From assembly GCF_010730355.1 (NCBI RefSeq), contig NZ_AP022576.1:5456001-5520000 (forward strand): DNA of 64,000 bases, in the 5' to 3' direction. The position numbers and the translations under genes were made by a program. Below the pieces are notes generated by a model, which was given only the letters and a program-made list of their open reading frames with translations, was not told the origin of the DNA and searched no databases. How positions within the stretch are numbered: position 1 is the stretch's first letter; each line of letters begins with the position of its first letter. Positions 39,004-48,462 of this stretch are shown one piece after another. The DNA comes from Mycobacterium florentinum. Its GTDB lineage: Bacteria; Actinomycetota; Actinomycetes; Mycobacteriales; Mycobacteriaceae.

Positions 39004-39627
39004 TCAACCGCGGCGCCGGTTACGCCCCTTATGATTTGGCGATTTCCCAGGGACCTGCAGATGAACGTTGAGGACGGGTGCAACGCGATCGGTGAGTTCG
39101 GCAATCGGCGTGGAGGCGACGGGTTCGACCTGCAGGATGTACCTCAAGAAGGCGACACCGAGTAGTTGCGCCATCGCCAGATCGATTCCGATCTCGGCAT
39201 CCGGCCCGGGAACCTCCGACGCGATCAGCTGATACAACTGACCCTGGATGAATTGCCGCACCAGCGTGGCCGACTCCTCATGCGTGGCAGCCCCACGCAA
39301 AATCGCCAGCAATGAGGCGCGGCTGTCGGGCTGCTCCCAAAACCCGAAGAACACCTCACTGAGTCGCCGGCCAATCTCGGCACGATCGCCTCCCGCGATG
39401 CGACCGGCGATCTGCTGCGGGTCGAACGGCCACCCGATCGTGGTCCGGAACAGGTCGTCCTTGGTGCCGAAATAGTGTCGAATCAGCGCGGTATCCACCT
39501 GCGCCTCGGTGGCGATGTCCCGTAGCGACGTCTTGTCGTAGCCGCGTTCGGAAAACAGGCGTCGAGCGGTCAGCAGGATCTGATCGCGCGTATCGGTTTT
39601 TCCCGGACGCCGTCCGACGGGTGACAT
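39004..39627 (-). CDS. TetR-family transcriptional regulator
   Basis: 207 residues. HTH region SLRDIATEAQVDTALIRHYF at about 38-57, with TetR-type N-terminus RDQILLTARRLFSERGYDKT. C-terminal domain is of the mycobacterial TetR_C type. It is divergent from the methyltransferase gene at 39721; inverted repeats lie in the shared region (39635-39695). The basic C-terminal tail (KSPNHKGRNRRRG) is unusual but short. Confidence 0.88.
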   Translation of the reverse strand: MSPVGRRPGKTDTRDQILLTARRLFSERGYDKTSLRDIATEAQVDTALIRHYFGTKDDLFRTTIGWPFDPQQIAGRIAGGDRAEIGRRLSEVFFGFWEQPDSRASLLAILRGAATHEESATLVRQFIQGQLYQLIASEVPGPDAEIGIDLAMAQLLGVAFLRYILQVEPVASTPIAELTDRVAPVLNVHLQVPGKSPNHKGRNRRRG

Positions 39628-39634
39628 ACGACAA

Positions 39635-39695
39635 AATTCTACAGCTGTGGACTTTCTATCGGCTCGGGGCTATCGTGAGCCGTAGAATTCCACAG
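39635..39695. promoter_or_regulatory. Paired operator candidate between TetR and methyltransferase genes
   Basis: AATTCTAC (39635-39642) and GTAGAATT (39682-39689) are exact inverted repeats. CTGTGGA (39645-39651) and TCCACAG (39689-39695) are another. The left element itself reads CTACAGCTGTGG, nearly palindromic. This fits two half-related binding sites for the adjacent TetR protein. Confidence 0.5.
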
Positions 39696-39720
39696 ATGAG
39701 GAATTGTTAGGAGGAAGACC

Positions 39721-40212
39721 GTGCGGACATCAGTGGCTAGCGTCGGGTCAGCGGCGTTCTTTGTGGTGGCTCCGGGCACCGTTGTGGGTGTGATTCCCTG
39801 GCTGATCACCGGTTGGGTGCTGCCCAACGGCGGCGCGCCGTTGCGGTGGGCGCAGGCAGTAGGCGTCGTGCTGATCGCCGCGGGGCTCATCCCGCTGCTG
39901 CACGCGTTCACGCAATTCGCCAGGGCCGGAGGAACTCCCGCGCCCGTTGCGCCGACAGAACATCTGGTGATCACCGGGTTCAATCGCTATGTCCGAAACC
40001 CGATGTACGTCGGACTCGTGCTGGCAATTCTCGGGCAGGCGTTGCTCCTTCGCAGTCCGGGGTTGGTGGTCTACGCCGCGATTGTGTGGATTTCCACCGC
40101 ATCTTTTGTGCTTCTCTACGAACAGCCAACCCTGGCAAGGCAATACGGGGACGAGTACGAGGAGTACAAACTCAACGTGCCCGCCTGGCTACCGCGCTTG
40201 CGGCCCTGGTGA
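39721..40212 (+). CDS. Isoprenylcysteine carboxyl methyltransferase-like membrane protein
   Basis: 163 residues from a GTG with GGAGGAAG ahead. Three or four membrane helices, then the ICMT/PEMT SAM-binding signature: HLVITGFNRYVRNPMYVGLV with the conserved RNPMY and the C-terminal YGDEYEEYKLNVPAWLPRL. Bacterial members methylate small molecules or lipids; the substrate is unknown. It is probably controlled by the divergent TetR. Confidence 0.85.
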   Translation: MRTSVASVGSAAFFVVAPGTVVGVIPWLITGWVLPNGGAPLRWAQAVGVVLIAAGLIPLLHAFTQFARAGGTPAPVAPTEHLVITGFNRYVRNPMYVGLVLAILGQALLLRSPGLVVYAAIVWISTASFVLLYEQPTLARQYGDEYEEYKLNVPAWLPRLRPW

Positions 40213-40222
40213 CCACGGAGTT

Positions 40223-40720
40223 TCAGGGGATCAGGATGTAGCTCATCCCCGGGGCTTGTGCGACGGTCCGTGTGTCGAATTCGTGGAAGCCCGTGGTGCG
40301 GTAGCCGTTTGACGCGGTGGCCCCGTAACCCGTGTTCATCTCGGTGATCGTGATGGAGTTGCCGTTGACGGCGTCGACCCAGGCGACGTGTCCGACGCCT
40401 CCGACGAGCGCGCTGCTGAAGACCGCGATCGAGTGGGGCTGCGCTTCGTTCACTACCGTCCAGCCTGCCGCTTGGGCTTGGTTAGCCCAGTTTTCGGCAT
40501 TTCCGGTGAGCGCTCGGATGTAGTAGCCGGTGTGGGCGTGGATTTGTTCTTGGGCGCCCCAGGTGCAGTAGCCCTCGTAGTCGCCGCTCAAGGGGTTGTG
40601 GTCGATCGTGCGGCCTATGCTCGCTGCCGGATCCCCGTTGGCCGGAGCCGGCGCCATTGACGCTCCCAGGGAGAGTGCGCTGGTCACCGCGGCGGCGGCC
40701 ACAACTGCGCTGCGCTTCAT
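40223..40720 (-). CDS. Secreted CHAP-domain amidase/peptidase
   Basis: 165 residues. A signal peptide of about 28 residues (MKRSAVVAAAAVTSALSLGA) precedes a CHAP domain (about 45-150) with catalytic Cys52 (GYCTWGAQ) and His111 (GGVGHVAWVD), and Glu127 as the polar third residue (SITITEMN). CHAP enzymes cleave peptidoglycan cross-bridges or amide bonds. It could act on the wall. It is located at the 3' side of the ESX toxin cassette, but with a 263-base gap, so a link is not established. Confidence 0.85.
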   Translation of the reverse strand: MKRSAVVAAAAVTSALSLGASMAPAPANGDPAASIGRTIDHNPLSGDYEGYCTWGAQEQIHAHTGYYIRALTGNAENWANQAQAAGWTVVNEAQPHSIAVFSSALVGGVGHVAWVDAVNGNSITITEMNTGYGATASNGYRTTGFHEFDTRTVAQAPGMSYILIP

Positions 40721-40983
40721 GCGCCTCCTCTCGCCCGCCCATCAACCCGTTACCTTCCTGTTATCGGAGCGAGACCAGAATTCGTTTCATCATGTCGGGT
40801 GTTTGGTGGACGGGCCATTTCGGCGCTGGTAAAAGCGTCGGCTAATCGCGGCGGTGCAGGGCTTCACGGCGAGTTCACGATCGCTGAGCGGCCGGTACGT
40901 TCAGTCTTGTCCGGCCTTGTGCTCGGGTACTAGCAAACTTCCTCCGACGCCGTAAAGACCGATCTTGCGTTGGATGGAGCGCA

Positions 40984-41286
40984 TTAACGGAGCCGCTTCG
41001 TCGTCGTGAAAGTTGGATCTGAAATCCAGGCCGGAGCCAACCAAGTTGCTAGCCCACGAAGAAAGACCACGCGAGCCCAATCGAGCCTGGACATTGGTTC
41101 CTTGCGTCCGAGGGCCGTCGCGAGTCGGTGGATTGAGCCATCGAGGCTTTTCTCGTCTGGCAGTCCCAGGGCTCGGGCCATCACGGCTTGATTGCGAATC
41201 GGTCCGCCGTATTCGTTCAGGCCATGGCCAAGAAGGTCGTGCTCATCGTCTGTTAGCTCGATGTCGACGAGCTCCGTCGCGGTCAT
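40984..41286 (-). CDS. Hypothetical protein, possible immunity-associated
   Basis: 100 residues, intact, acidic in the N-terminal half (ELVDIELTDDEHDLLGHGLN). No signal or membrane segment and no family recognised. It lies 57 bases downstream of the putative immunity gene on the same strand, at the end of the ESX toxin cassette. A role as a second immunity or accessory protein is inference from position only. Confidence 0.6.
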   Translation of the reverse strand: MTATELVDIELTDDEHDLLGHGLNEYGGPIRNQAVMARALGLPDEKSLDGSIHRLATALGRKEPMSRLDWARVVFLRGLATWLAPAWISDPTFTTTKRLR

Positions 41287-41343
41287 AAGCCTAAGCAGCT
41301 GTAAAATTGTTTCCAGTTCCGGCCCGGTCGGTGGGACGCAGCG

Positions 41344-41751
41344 CTAACCCATCAGCGCCCGGGCTGCTTGTTCCCCAGCGGGATTGAGTTGGAGCCAAAT
41401 CCGGAAGTCATACAAATCCGGCTCGTCGTAGTGGCCGACGAAGAGGTCGCGGACGCGGTCCATGGCGGCATCGATTGAGAGGTCCCACGGCACGACGCGT
41501 TCATCAGAAGCGCCGAGTATGTCGCCAATCTTCATGAGCCCGTCGTCGAGCAACGATCGGATGGTGCGCAGTACTAAGTCCTGGCGGGCGGCGACATTGT
41601 CGGCGAGGTTTTCGCGGCTGATGATCGCTGTGACTTGTGCCATCGGTATGCACATCGCCGTTCCATCGAGCAACAGCTCATTGCGCAAGATGTCGTCGGC
41701 GTCCAACTGGAGCTCGACACGATCGCGAAACGGTTCATCGGGTCCAGTCAT
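41344..41751 (-). CDS. Putative immunity protein of an ESX toxin cassette
   Basis: 135 residues from an ATG at 41751 preceded by GGGAG. Acidic, cytoplasmic-looking, rich in Asp/Leu (DEPFRDRVELQLDADDILRN). The last residues read FRIWLQLNPAGEQAARALMG. It starts 43 bases after the end of the disrupted toxin gene, the usual place for an immunity gene in polymorphic toxin cassettes. The frame is fully open, unlike the toxin. Function is inferred from context. Confidence 0.65.
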   Translation of the reverse strand: MTGPDEPFRDRVELQLDADDILRNELLLDGTAMCIPMAQVTAIISRENLADNVAARQDLVLRTIRSLLDDGLMKIGDILGASDERVVPWDLSIDAAMDRVRDLFVGHYDEPDLYDFRIWLQLNPAGEQAARALMG

Positions 41752-41794
41752 CGCACTCCCCACTCCTGCCGATATCTTGCGTTGCCTGCAATCG

Positions 41795-43004
41795 TCACTC
41801 TTCGGGTCCCAGGAATTCTTCTGGGATCTCACCCAATAGTGGGAATCGGTGATCCTTGGTGTGCGGTATGTGGATGGGGTGAGGTCCAGTTGCCGGCGAA
41901 TTCGGGGGTAGGCCGCCGAAAAGCGATCCCGGCAATCCCGCCGCTGTTTGCCTTTCCGGGGGTGGGCTTAGGCGACGGTGCCACTTCAGTCGGTGGGTGG
42001 GCTGGCGCTTGAGGAGTGGTAGCAGGTTGTCCTGCTGCGGGAGGGCCGACAGGCCGCGGCGCGGGGGGTGCCGGTAGTTCCGGTACACCCCCTCGTGGGT
42101 TGATATGGATTTTCGTAGTCCCCTCGGTCGGGGAACTTGATGTCGAGGACTTGTTGTCCGTTGGGCTCGGCGCTCCACCGCCGCCCAATCCTCGTCCCGT
42201 CGGGTAGCTGGTATTCGACGCCCTTACTCGGGTCGCCGTATGCATTTGGGATCTCCACTTCGTGTTGCTTGGCCCAATTCAATAGATTCTCAAGGTCCTG
42301 AGGCGTGCGGACCTCTCTGATGGATGGTCGGTTGCCAGCGGGCAGTTTGTCGAGCACCCGGCGGATATCGTCGCCGCTCGGACCGTCGGTTTGCCCGGGT
42401 TCTGGATTCGGAGCGTCTCTGAAGGTGTGCAGATCGACTGCTTGAATTTTCGGCTTGTTGTGGCGGGGCGCGGATGGCGGTTCGGCGAAGGTCACCGCGT
42501 TGAGGGGTTCGGTGGCCGCGGTGATCTTGGCGGCGATCTCTTGGTCGTGGACGGCCAGCCGGACAGCGCGTTCTTGAATCTGTGCGGCGTAAAGCTGCGC
42601 TTGCGCCTACGCGGCGGCGCCACCGCGCGACGGTGTCACCGAAAGGTGTTCGCCCACCACATAACCGGCGGCGCTCGCCTCCCTGGCCACGTCCAGCACG
42701 CTCTGCTTGGCCGAATAGAGAGTCTCGGCTCCCCGGCGCGCTACGGCCGTGGATTCGTGCAGCGCATCGGCCAACCTCCGAACTTTTATGAGATCAGCGA
42801 AGGCGCGTTCCTGCGCGGCCTCGGCAGCGACACCTTCCCAGACCGTCCCGCCCGGCGACACGGACGCCCGATGAATCGAGCTAAGCGATGTTTCCCAATG
42901 CTGGGCGGTGGCTGTCCAGTCCTTGGCGCGTTTTCGAGGTGGGCGACGTCCCACGCTTGACTCTCTGACAAGCTGGGCGCCCCGACGCCAACAACCCCGA
43001 CCAC
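41795..43004 (-). pseudogene. Disrupted type VII-secreted polymorphic toxin gene
   Basis: The original protein can be pieced together across frames. N-terminal helical segment LSESQAWDVAHLENA, then DWTATAQHWETSLSSIHRAS and GTVWEGVAAEAAQERAF; this W-x-G helical region is typical of ESX-secreted toxins. Then a linker, the probable C-terminal toxin domain (EYQLPDGTRIGRRWSAE then VLDIKFPD), the segment GTTKIHINP and a Pro-rich tail ending HTKDHRFPLLGEIPEEFLG. Lesions: a base lost near 42925-42930, an in-frame TAG at 42609-42607, an extra base in the C-run at 42120-42123 and another in the A-run at 41919-41922. The immunity gene follows. Confidence 0.75.
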
Positions 43005-43007
43005 TGG

Positions 43008-43297
43008 TCACACCTGAGTGATCGAGCTACCTAGTGCGGCAGCGCTGTGCGCCCCAGCGCTGTCGCTGGCAACAAACTCAGCGCCGGCTACGGCGGCCTT
43101 GATCGCGCTTGCCTGCGATCTTCCCGCCAACGTGGCGATCACACCGTCGAGCGCCGCATATGCGGATCCGACAGCGCCGGAAGTCGCCTGGACTGGTAGC
43201 CCTACAGTTGGTACTGGAGTCGCTGCCACCAAACCGCGTCGCAATGCGCTGCCAGCACCTGCAGCCCCTCATTGCTCACGTGCAGCACATCCGCCAC
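43008..43297 (-). pseudogene. EspC-like (DUF2580 type) ESX-associated gene with a frameshift
   Basis: The 5' part (GTG at 43297) reads VADVLHVSNEGLQVLAAHCD, the N-terminal signature of EspC/DUF2580 proteins. The frame then changes near 43236, and the rest (VQATSGAVGSAYAALDGVI, then AEFVASDSAGAHSAAALG) continues the family to the stop at 43008. Such small helical proteins are co-secreted with, or chaperone, ESX toxins. Its stop is directly followed by the toxin GTG at 43004, so the two formed an operon. Confidence 0.7.
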
Positions 43298-43573
43298 CTT
43301 GCAAAGTCTAAAGCTCACGCGGAAATAAGCTAGTAACTTCACCGCGAATCGCGCGGTGCGTCGACTCCGACATCACGGTCGCGGTCCATAGTCAAACCAC
43401 ATGCATTGCTAGCCAACCCTTTTGGGTGGTCCGACTATGCAAAGGATTTGGTGAGCGCGCGGTGCCACCGAGCTCAGCTATTCGCTGAGCAATCAAAATT
43501 GCATTTTGGAGCTCTGAACACCCATAACGCCGGTACGGTAAGCGCACCACAGTCTTCGGCAAGGAGGCATTTC

Positions 43574-44002
43574 GTGCGGCGAAAACTATTCATGCTCACG
43601 GGGGTGGTGGCCACCGCGGTGCTGATTGCGGGATGCTCGAGCGGCAAGTCGGGGTCGAGTCAGACGCCGTCGTCGAGTTCATCTGCCACGCAAACAAGTT
43701 TGGCGGGCCCGGCGTCGTCCCAAGCACCGTCTTCCTCGGCGCAGGCAGCGCCGCCCGACGCGTCGACGTGCCTTGACATCTCCTTTGCCAAAGACAGCCT
43801 CATGCTGTCCACCAAACGGGAGGATGCGCGCAAGAATGCCGACATCCTCGAGAAGTACAACCCTCCCGACAACGTCAAGGCCGCGATCGAGCATTTCGTC
43901 AACACCGTCGGCGCGGCCCCCGGCGACCCCGACCGCGAAGCCAACGACCACTTGATCGCCAATTGGCTCAAGCAAATGTGCCCCAACGTGAACACGTACT
44001 GA
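43574..44002 (+). CDS. Putative lipoprotein
   Basis: 142 residues from a GTG at 43574 with AAGGAGG ahead at ideal distance. Signal peptide MRRKLFMLTGVVATAVLIAGC has a lipobox LIAGC with lipidated Cys21. A Ser/Thr/Pro/Ala-rich linker (22-62) leads to a small helical domain (63-142) with two cysteines (TCLDISFAK; QMCPNVNTY) that may form a disulfide. No family is recognised. It lies upstream of nadE by 117 bases. Confidence 0.78.
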   Translation: MRRKLFMLTGVVATAVLIAGCSSGKSGSSQTPSSSSSATQTSLAGPASSQAPSSSAQAAPPDASTCLDISFAKDSLMLSTKREDARKNADILEKYNPPDNVKAAIEHFVNTVGAAPGDPDREANDHLIANWLKQMCPNVNTY

Positions 44003-44119
44003 TCCACAGAATTTGTCGCGACCTCGCTGGCCGTACCTGTGGGTCTGGGCTACCTTCTCGGCCCACGCCGATACCCGGCGCGTGCTTATTGACACTGGTC
44101 GGGCGACAATGGAAGGGCA

Positions 44120-46162
44120 ATGGACTTTTACAACAGCTATAGCCAGGGTTTTGTCCGGGTCGCCGCGTGCACGCACCACACCACGCTCGGTGACCCGGCG
44201 GCCAATGCCGCCTCGGTGTTGCGATCGGCCGGCGAGTGCCACGCCGAGGGTGTCGCACTGGCCGTTTTCCCCGAACTGACGTTGTCCGGCTATTCCATCG
44301 AGGACATCGTCCTGCAAGACCTTTTGCTCGATGACGTCGAAACCGCGCTCGCCGACGTCGTCACCGCATCCACCGAGCTGTTGCCGATCCTGGTGGTCGG
44401 CGCGCCGCTGCGCTATCGGCAGCGCATCTACAACACCGCCGTCGTCATCCACCGCGGTGTGGTGCTCGGGGTGGCACCCAAGTCCTATCTGCCCACCTAT
44501 CGCGAGTTCTACGAGCATCGCCAAGTCGCGCCCGGCGACGACGAGCACGGCGTCATCCGCATCGGCGACATCGAGGCGCCCTTCGGACCCGATCTGCTGT
44601 TCACCGCCACCGACTTTCCCGATTTCGTGCTGCACGTCGAAATCTGCGAGGACATGTTCGTGCCGATTCCGCCGAGCGCGGAAGCGGCGCTGGCCGGTGC
44701 GACGGTGCTGGCGAACATGTCCGGCAGCCCGATCACGATCGGGCGCGCCGAGGACCGTGAGCTGCTGGCGCGCTCGGCATCGTCGCGATGCCTGGCTGCC
44801 TACATCTATGCCGCCGCGGGCGAGGGCGAGTCGACGACCGACCTGGCCTGGGACGGGCAGACCATGATCTTCGAAAACGGGGTGCTGCTGGCCGAATCCG
44901 AGCGTTTCCCGAAGGGGGAGCGTCGTTCGGTGGCCGACGTCGACACCGGGCTGCTGCGTTCGGAGCGGCTGCGGATGGGCACGTTCGACGACAACCGGCG
45001 CCATCACCGGCCGCTGGCGGACTCGTTCCGGCGCATCGAGTTTCGGCTTGATCCGCCCGCCGGCGACATCGGACTACGGCGAACGATCGAGCGTTTTCCG
45101 TTCGTGCCCGCCGATCCGCAACGGCTGCAACAAGATTGCTACGAGGCCTACAACATCCAGGTGTCGGGACTCGAACAGCGTTTGCGTGCACTGAATTTCC
45201 CAAAAGTCGTGATCGGGGTGTCCGGGGGTTTGGACTCGACGCACGCGCTGATCGTCGCCGCCCGCGCGATGGACCGCGAAAACCGGCCGCGCAGCGACAT
45301 TCTCGCGTTCACGCTGCCCGGCTTCGCGACGGGCGAACGTACCAAACGCAATGCGATCGAGCTATGCCGTGCGCTCGGCGTGACCTTCGCCGAGATCGAC
45401 ATCCGCGACACCGCGGCGCTGATGCTCAAGGAGATGGATCACCCGTTCTCCCGCGGCGAAAAGGTGTACGACATCACCTTCGAGAACGTCCAAGCCGGCC
45501 TGCGGACCGACTACCTGTTCCGGCTGGCCAACCAGCGCGGCGGCATCGTGCTGGGCACCGGCGATCTCTCCGAGCTGGGCCTGGGCTGGTCGACCTACGG
45601 TGTCGGCGACCAGATGTCGCATTACAACGTCAACGCCGGCGTGCCCAAGACGCTGATTCAGCACCTGATCCGCTGGGTCATCGCGTCGGGGCAGTTCCCG
45701 TCGGACGTCGACGCGGTGCTGCTCTCGGTGCTCGACACCGAGATCACCCCCGAACTCATCCCGGCCGGTGAGGAAGAAGAACTGCAAAGCAGCGAGGCCA
45801 AGGTCGGACCGTATGCGCTGCAGGACTTTTCACTGTTCCACGTGCTGCGTTACGGATTTCGGCCGTCGAAGATCGCGTTCCTGGCCTGGCACGCGTGGAA
45901 CGATCCCGAGCAAGGGAACTGGCCGCCGGGATTCCCTGAGGACAAGCGGCCGTCTTATCAGCTCAAGGAGATCCGGCACTGGTTGCAGATCTTCGTGCAG
46001 CGGTTCTACTCGTTCAGTCAGTTCAAACGTTCGGCATTGCCCAACGGCCCCAAGGTGTCCCACGGCGGCGCGCTGTCCCCGCGCGGCGACTGGCGCGCCC
46101 CGTCGGACATGTCGGCGCGCATCTGGCTCGACGAAATCGACCGCGAGGTACCCGAAGACTAG
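44120..46162 (+). CDS. nadE: Glutamine-dependent NAD+ synthetase
   Basis: 680 residues, like M. tuberculosis NadE (Rv2438c). N-terminal nitrilase-type glutaminase with Glu52, Lys121 and Cys176. C-terminal ATP pyrophosphatase synthetase domain with SGGLDS at 368-373. It converts deamido-NAD, ATP and glutamine to NAD; ammonia passes through an internal tunnel. It closes accessory segment A. Confidence 0.96.
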   Translation: MDFYNSYSQGFVRVAACTHHTTLGDPAANAASVLRSAGECHAEGVALAVFPELTLSGYSIEDIVLQDLLLDDVETALADVVTASTELLPILVVGAPLRYRQRIYNTAVVIHRGVVLGVAPKSYLPTYREFYEHRQVAPGDDEHGVIRIGDIEAPFGPDLLFTATDFPDFVLHVEICEDMFVPIPPSAEAALAGATVLANMSGSPITIGRAEDRELLARSASSRCLAAYIYAAAGEGESTTDLAWDGQTMIFENGVLLAESERFPKGERRSVADVDTGLLRSERLRMGTFDDNRRHHRPLADSFRRIEFRLDPPAGDIGLRRTIERFPFVPADPQRLQQDCYEAYNIQVSGLEQRLRALNFPKVVIGVSGGLDSTHALIVAARAMDRENRPRSDILAFTLPGFATGERTKRNAIELCRALGVTFAEIDIRDTAALMLKEMDHPFSRGEKVYDITFENVQAGLRTDYLFRLANQRGGIVLGTGDLSELGLGWSTYGVGDQMSHYNVNAGVPKTLIQHLIRWVIASGQFPSDVDAVLLSVLDTEITPELIPAGEEEELQSSEAKVGPYALQDFSLFHVLRYGFRPSKIAFLAWHAWNDPEQGNWPPGFPEDKRPSYQLKEIRHWLQIFVQRFYSFSQFKRSALPNGPKVSHGGALSPRGDWRAPSDMSARIWLDEIDREVPED

Positions 46163-46169
46163 CGCTGTG

Positions 46170-47504
46170 TCACCATGGCGCGGAGAGTATGACCTCGCGT
46201 ACCCGATCCAATGCGTTGGCGAGCTCGGCCAGTGATGGCGTGCCCAGTGCGAGCCGTAGCGCATTGGGCGGATGTGGTGTGACACAGAATGCTTCGGCTG
46301 TCGATACCAGGATGCCTTGGTCTGCCAACTCGTGTGCGATGTAGTCGGCGCGCACACGCTCGGGGAGCGTCAGCCAACCGTAATAGCACGACGAATGAGC
46401 CTGGTAGTCAAAACCTTTCAGTACGCGATGAGCGATCTGCTGGCGTTCCCGCGCGTCGCTGCGGCGCTGCTTTTCCAGCCGGGTGACGGTACCGTCGGTG
46501 AGCCAGCCGGTGACCAGTGCCGATACCAGGCTTGAGGTACCCCAACTCGAGGTGCGCACCGCCTGTTTGGCACGGGCGACGTTTTCGTCAGGCACCACGA
46601 CGAACCCGAACCGCAGACCGGTGGCAACGCTCTTCGAAAGACTGGCGACATGCAGGGTGCGTTCCGGGGCCAGTGCGTACAGTGTTGGCCCACTGTTGGG
46701 TTCGAGGAACGCATAGGTGCCGTCCTCGATCACCGCGCATTCGTGACGACGGGTGATCTCGGCCAGGCGCTCCCGCTGTTCGCGCGACATGATGTAGCCG
46801 AGTGGATTGTGCAGCGTCGGCATCGTGTAGACCGCGGCCACTCGGCGGCTTGAGCACAGCGCGGCGAGGGTGTCGAGATCCGGGCCGGCCGGCCCTGAGG
46901 GGAACGAAACTAGTTCCAGGGAGCGGTCTTCGGCGATCAGCTTGATCCCGGGATAGGTGAGTTCTTCGACCGCGATGACCGACCCGGGGCGCGCCAGCAC
47001 GCGTAGCGCGATGTCCAGCCCGTGCTGGGATCCGGCGGTCAGCACGACATTGTTGGGCGGCACGTCGATCCCGCGGTCCAGCAGATACGTGGCGACCGCG
47101 GCCTTGTCGCTGGTTCGTCCACCCGGCGAATGCTGGGTGAGCACCGACTGCAGGTCCCCGGTCGTGGCCATGTTCCGCAACGCTTCACGCAACTGTTCGG
47201 CCTGATCGGCGGCGAGCGGCTGGTTGAACGACAAGTCGGCAGCCCGCGACGCTGGCGCAATTCGTCGGCCGTCCAGTCCGCCGTAGCCACCCTGGTCGCG
47301 GACGAATGTGCCGCGCCCGGGCTCACCGGCGACCAGACCGGCGTTCCCAAGATGGGCATAGACGCGAGTCGCGGTGGCCAGGGCAATGCCGTGACGGCGG
47401 GCGAGTTCGCGGTGGGTGGGAAGTCGGGTGCCGGGCGGCAGGCGGCCGTCGCGGATCTGCGCAGTCAGCTGATCCACGATGGCGGTATAGCGGCTGGTCG
47501 GCAT
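46170..47504 (-). CDS. MocR-type (GntR/aminotransferase) transcriptional regulator
   Basis: 444 residues. N-terminal winged helix of GntR type (about 5-70; LPTHRELARRHGIALATATR). The rest is a fold-type I aminotransferase domain with the PLP lysine at K291 (VASLSKSVATGLRFGF) and NPLGYIMSREQ for the substrate-cofactor pocket. Such regulators sense PLP or amino compounds. It is divergent from the operon that starts at 47631; an inverted repeat lies just upstream (47525-47546). Confidence 0.9.
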   Translation of the reverse strand: MPTSRYTAIVDQLTAQIRDGRLPPGTRLPTHRELARRHGIALATATRVYAHLGNAGLVAGEPGRGTFVRDQGGYGGLDGRRIAPASRAADLSFNQPLAADQAEQLREALRNMATTGDLQSVLTQHSPGGRTSDKAAVATYLLDRGIDVPPNNVVLTAGSQHGLDIALRVLARPGSVIAVEELTYPGIKLIAEDRSLELVSFPSGPAGPDLDTLAALCSSRRVAAVYTMPTLHNPLGYIMSREQRERLAEITRRHECAVIEDGTYAFLEPNSGPTLYALAPERTLHVASLSKSVATGLRFGFVVVPDENVARAKQAVRTSSWGTSSLVSALVTGWLTDGTVTRLEKQRRSDARERQQIAHRVLKGFDYQAHSSCYYGWLTLPERVRADYIAHELADQGILVSTAEAFCVTPHPPNALRLALGTPSLAELANALDRVREVILSAPW

Positions 47505-47524
47505 CCGTAGCCCACCTTGTATCT

Positions 47525-47546
47525 AGGACAATTTCTCGATTGTTCT
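47525..47546. promoter_or_regulatory. Operator candidate for the MocR regulator
   Basis: AGGACAAT (47525-47532) and ATTGTTCT (47539-47546) form an inverted repeat with one mismatch and a 6-base spacer, 20 bases before the regulator start. Confidence 0.4.
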
Positions 47547-47577
47547 ATCACACTTGGTTAGCGTAATGGAAGAGACC

Positions 47578-47593
47578 AACCAACTAGTCGGTT
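47578..47593. promoter_or_regulatory. TetR-like operator palindrome upstream of the six-gene operon
   Basis: AACCAACTAGTCGGTT, a 16-base palindrome with one mismatched pair, lies 37 bases before the hydrolase start. The form is typical of TetR operators, but no tetR gene is adjacent, so the regulator would act in trans. Confidence 0.4.
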
Positions 47594-47630
47594 GTCTTGC
47601 ATCGCCAGCCTTAGGGGTAGGAGGCCTCCC

Positions 47631-48461
47631 ATGTCGACCATCGAAATCAGTGCGGGCACAATTTATTACGACGCTATCGGGCCCTTGAATGGCAGACCGG
47701 TGGTGTTCGTCCACGGCTACATGATGGGCGGCCAGGTGTGGCGCACGGTGAGCGAACAGCTGGCGGCGCGCGGCCTGCGCTGCATTGCGCCCACCTGGCC
47801 GATGGGAGCACACACCCAACCGCTGCGCCCCGGCGCAGACCAGACCATCACCGGCGTCGCCGGCATCGTCGCCGAGGTGCTCGCCGCCCTGGACCTCGAC
47901 GACGTCGTGGTGGTCGGCAACGATTCCGGCGGTGTGGTCACACAACTCGTCGCAGTGCACCATCCCGAGCGAATCGGCGCCATGGTGCTGACGAGTTGCG
48001 ATGCGTTCGAACACTTTCCGCCGCCGATCCTCAATCCGATGATCTTCGCGGCCAGGTCCACGATGTCGTTCCGGATCGCGCTGCAGGCCATGCGGCTGCG
48101 TAGCGTCCGCACCCGTGCCTACGGCGGGTTGGCGCACCGCGATATCGACGATCTTGCCCGCGTGTGGGTACGTCCGGCGTTGTCCGATCCCGCGGTCGCC
48201 GAAGACCTGCGCCAGCTCACGCTGTCGTGTCGCACCGAGGTGACCACCGATGTCGCGGCCCGGCTGCCCGAGTTCGAGAAGCCCGCCCTGATCGCATGGT
48301 CGGCGGATGACGTGTTCTTCGCGATCGAGGACGGTGAACGACTAGCCGCCACCCTTCCCAACGCGCGCCTGGAGGTCATCGAGGGGGCTCGCACATTTTC
48401 GATGGTCGATCGGCCGGCCCGGCTCGCCGACCTGCTGTCGACAATCGCGGTGCGCGCCTAG
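47631..48461 (+). CDS. Alpha/beta hydrolase with an atypical catalytic site
   Basis: 276 residues from the ATG at 47631 with GGAGG ahead. Oxyanion region VFVHGYMMGG. The nucleophile elbow reads VVGNDSGGV, with Asp98 in the nucleophile position (G-x-Nu-x-G) and Ser99 next to it, as in haloalkane dehalogenase or epoxide hydrolase groups. The late catalytic His is not seen: the matching segment reads EGARTFSMVD. It could be a lyase, a non-hydrolytic relative or a degenerate enzyme. First gene of a six-gene operon. Confidence 0.82.
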   Translation: MSTIEISAGTIYYDAIGPLNGRPVVFVHGYMMGGQVWRTVSEQLAARGLRCIAPTWPMGAHTQPLRPGADQTITGVAGIVAEVLAALDLDDVVVVGNDSGGVVTQLVAVHHPERIGAMVLTSCDAFEHFPPPILNPMIFAARSTMSFRIALQAMRLRSVRTRAYGGLAHRDIDDLARVWVRPALSDPAVAEDLRQLTLSCRTEVTTDVAARLPEFEKPALIAWSADDVFFAIEDGERLAATLPNARLEVIEGARTFSMVDRPARLADLLSTIAVRA

Positions 48462-48462
48462 C

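Noticed and set aside
32517..44119. Mobile-element origin for accessory segment A
   Set aside because: No transposase, integrase, terminal repeats or tRNA-end duplication was found at the edges.
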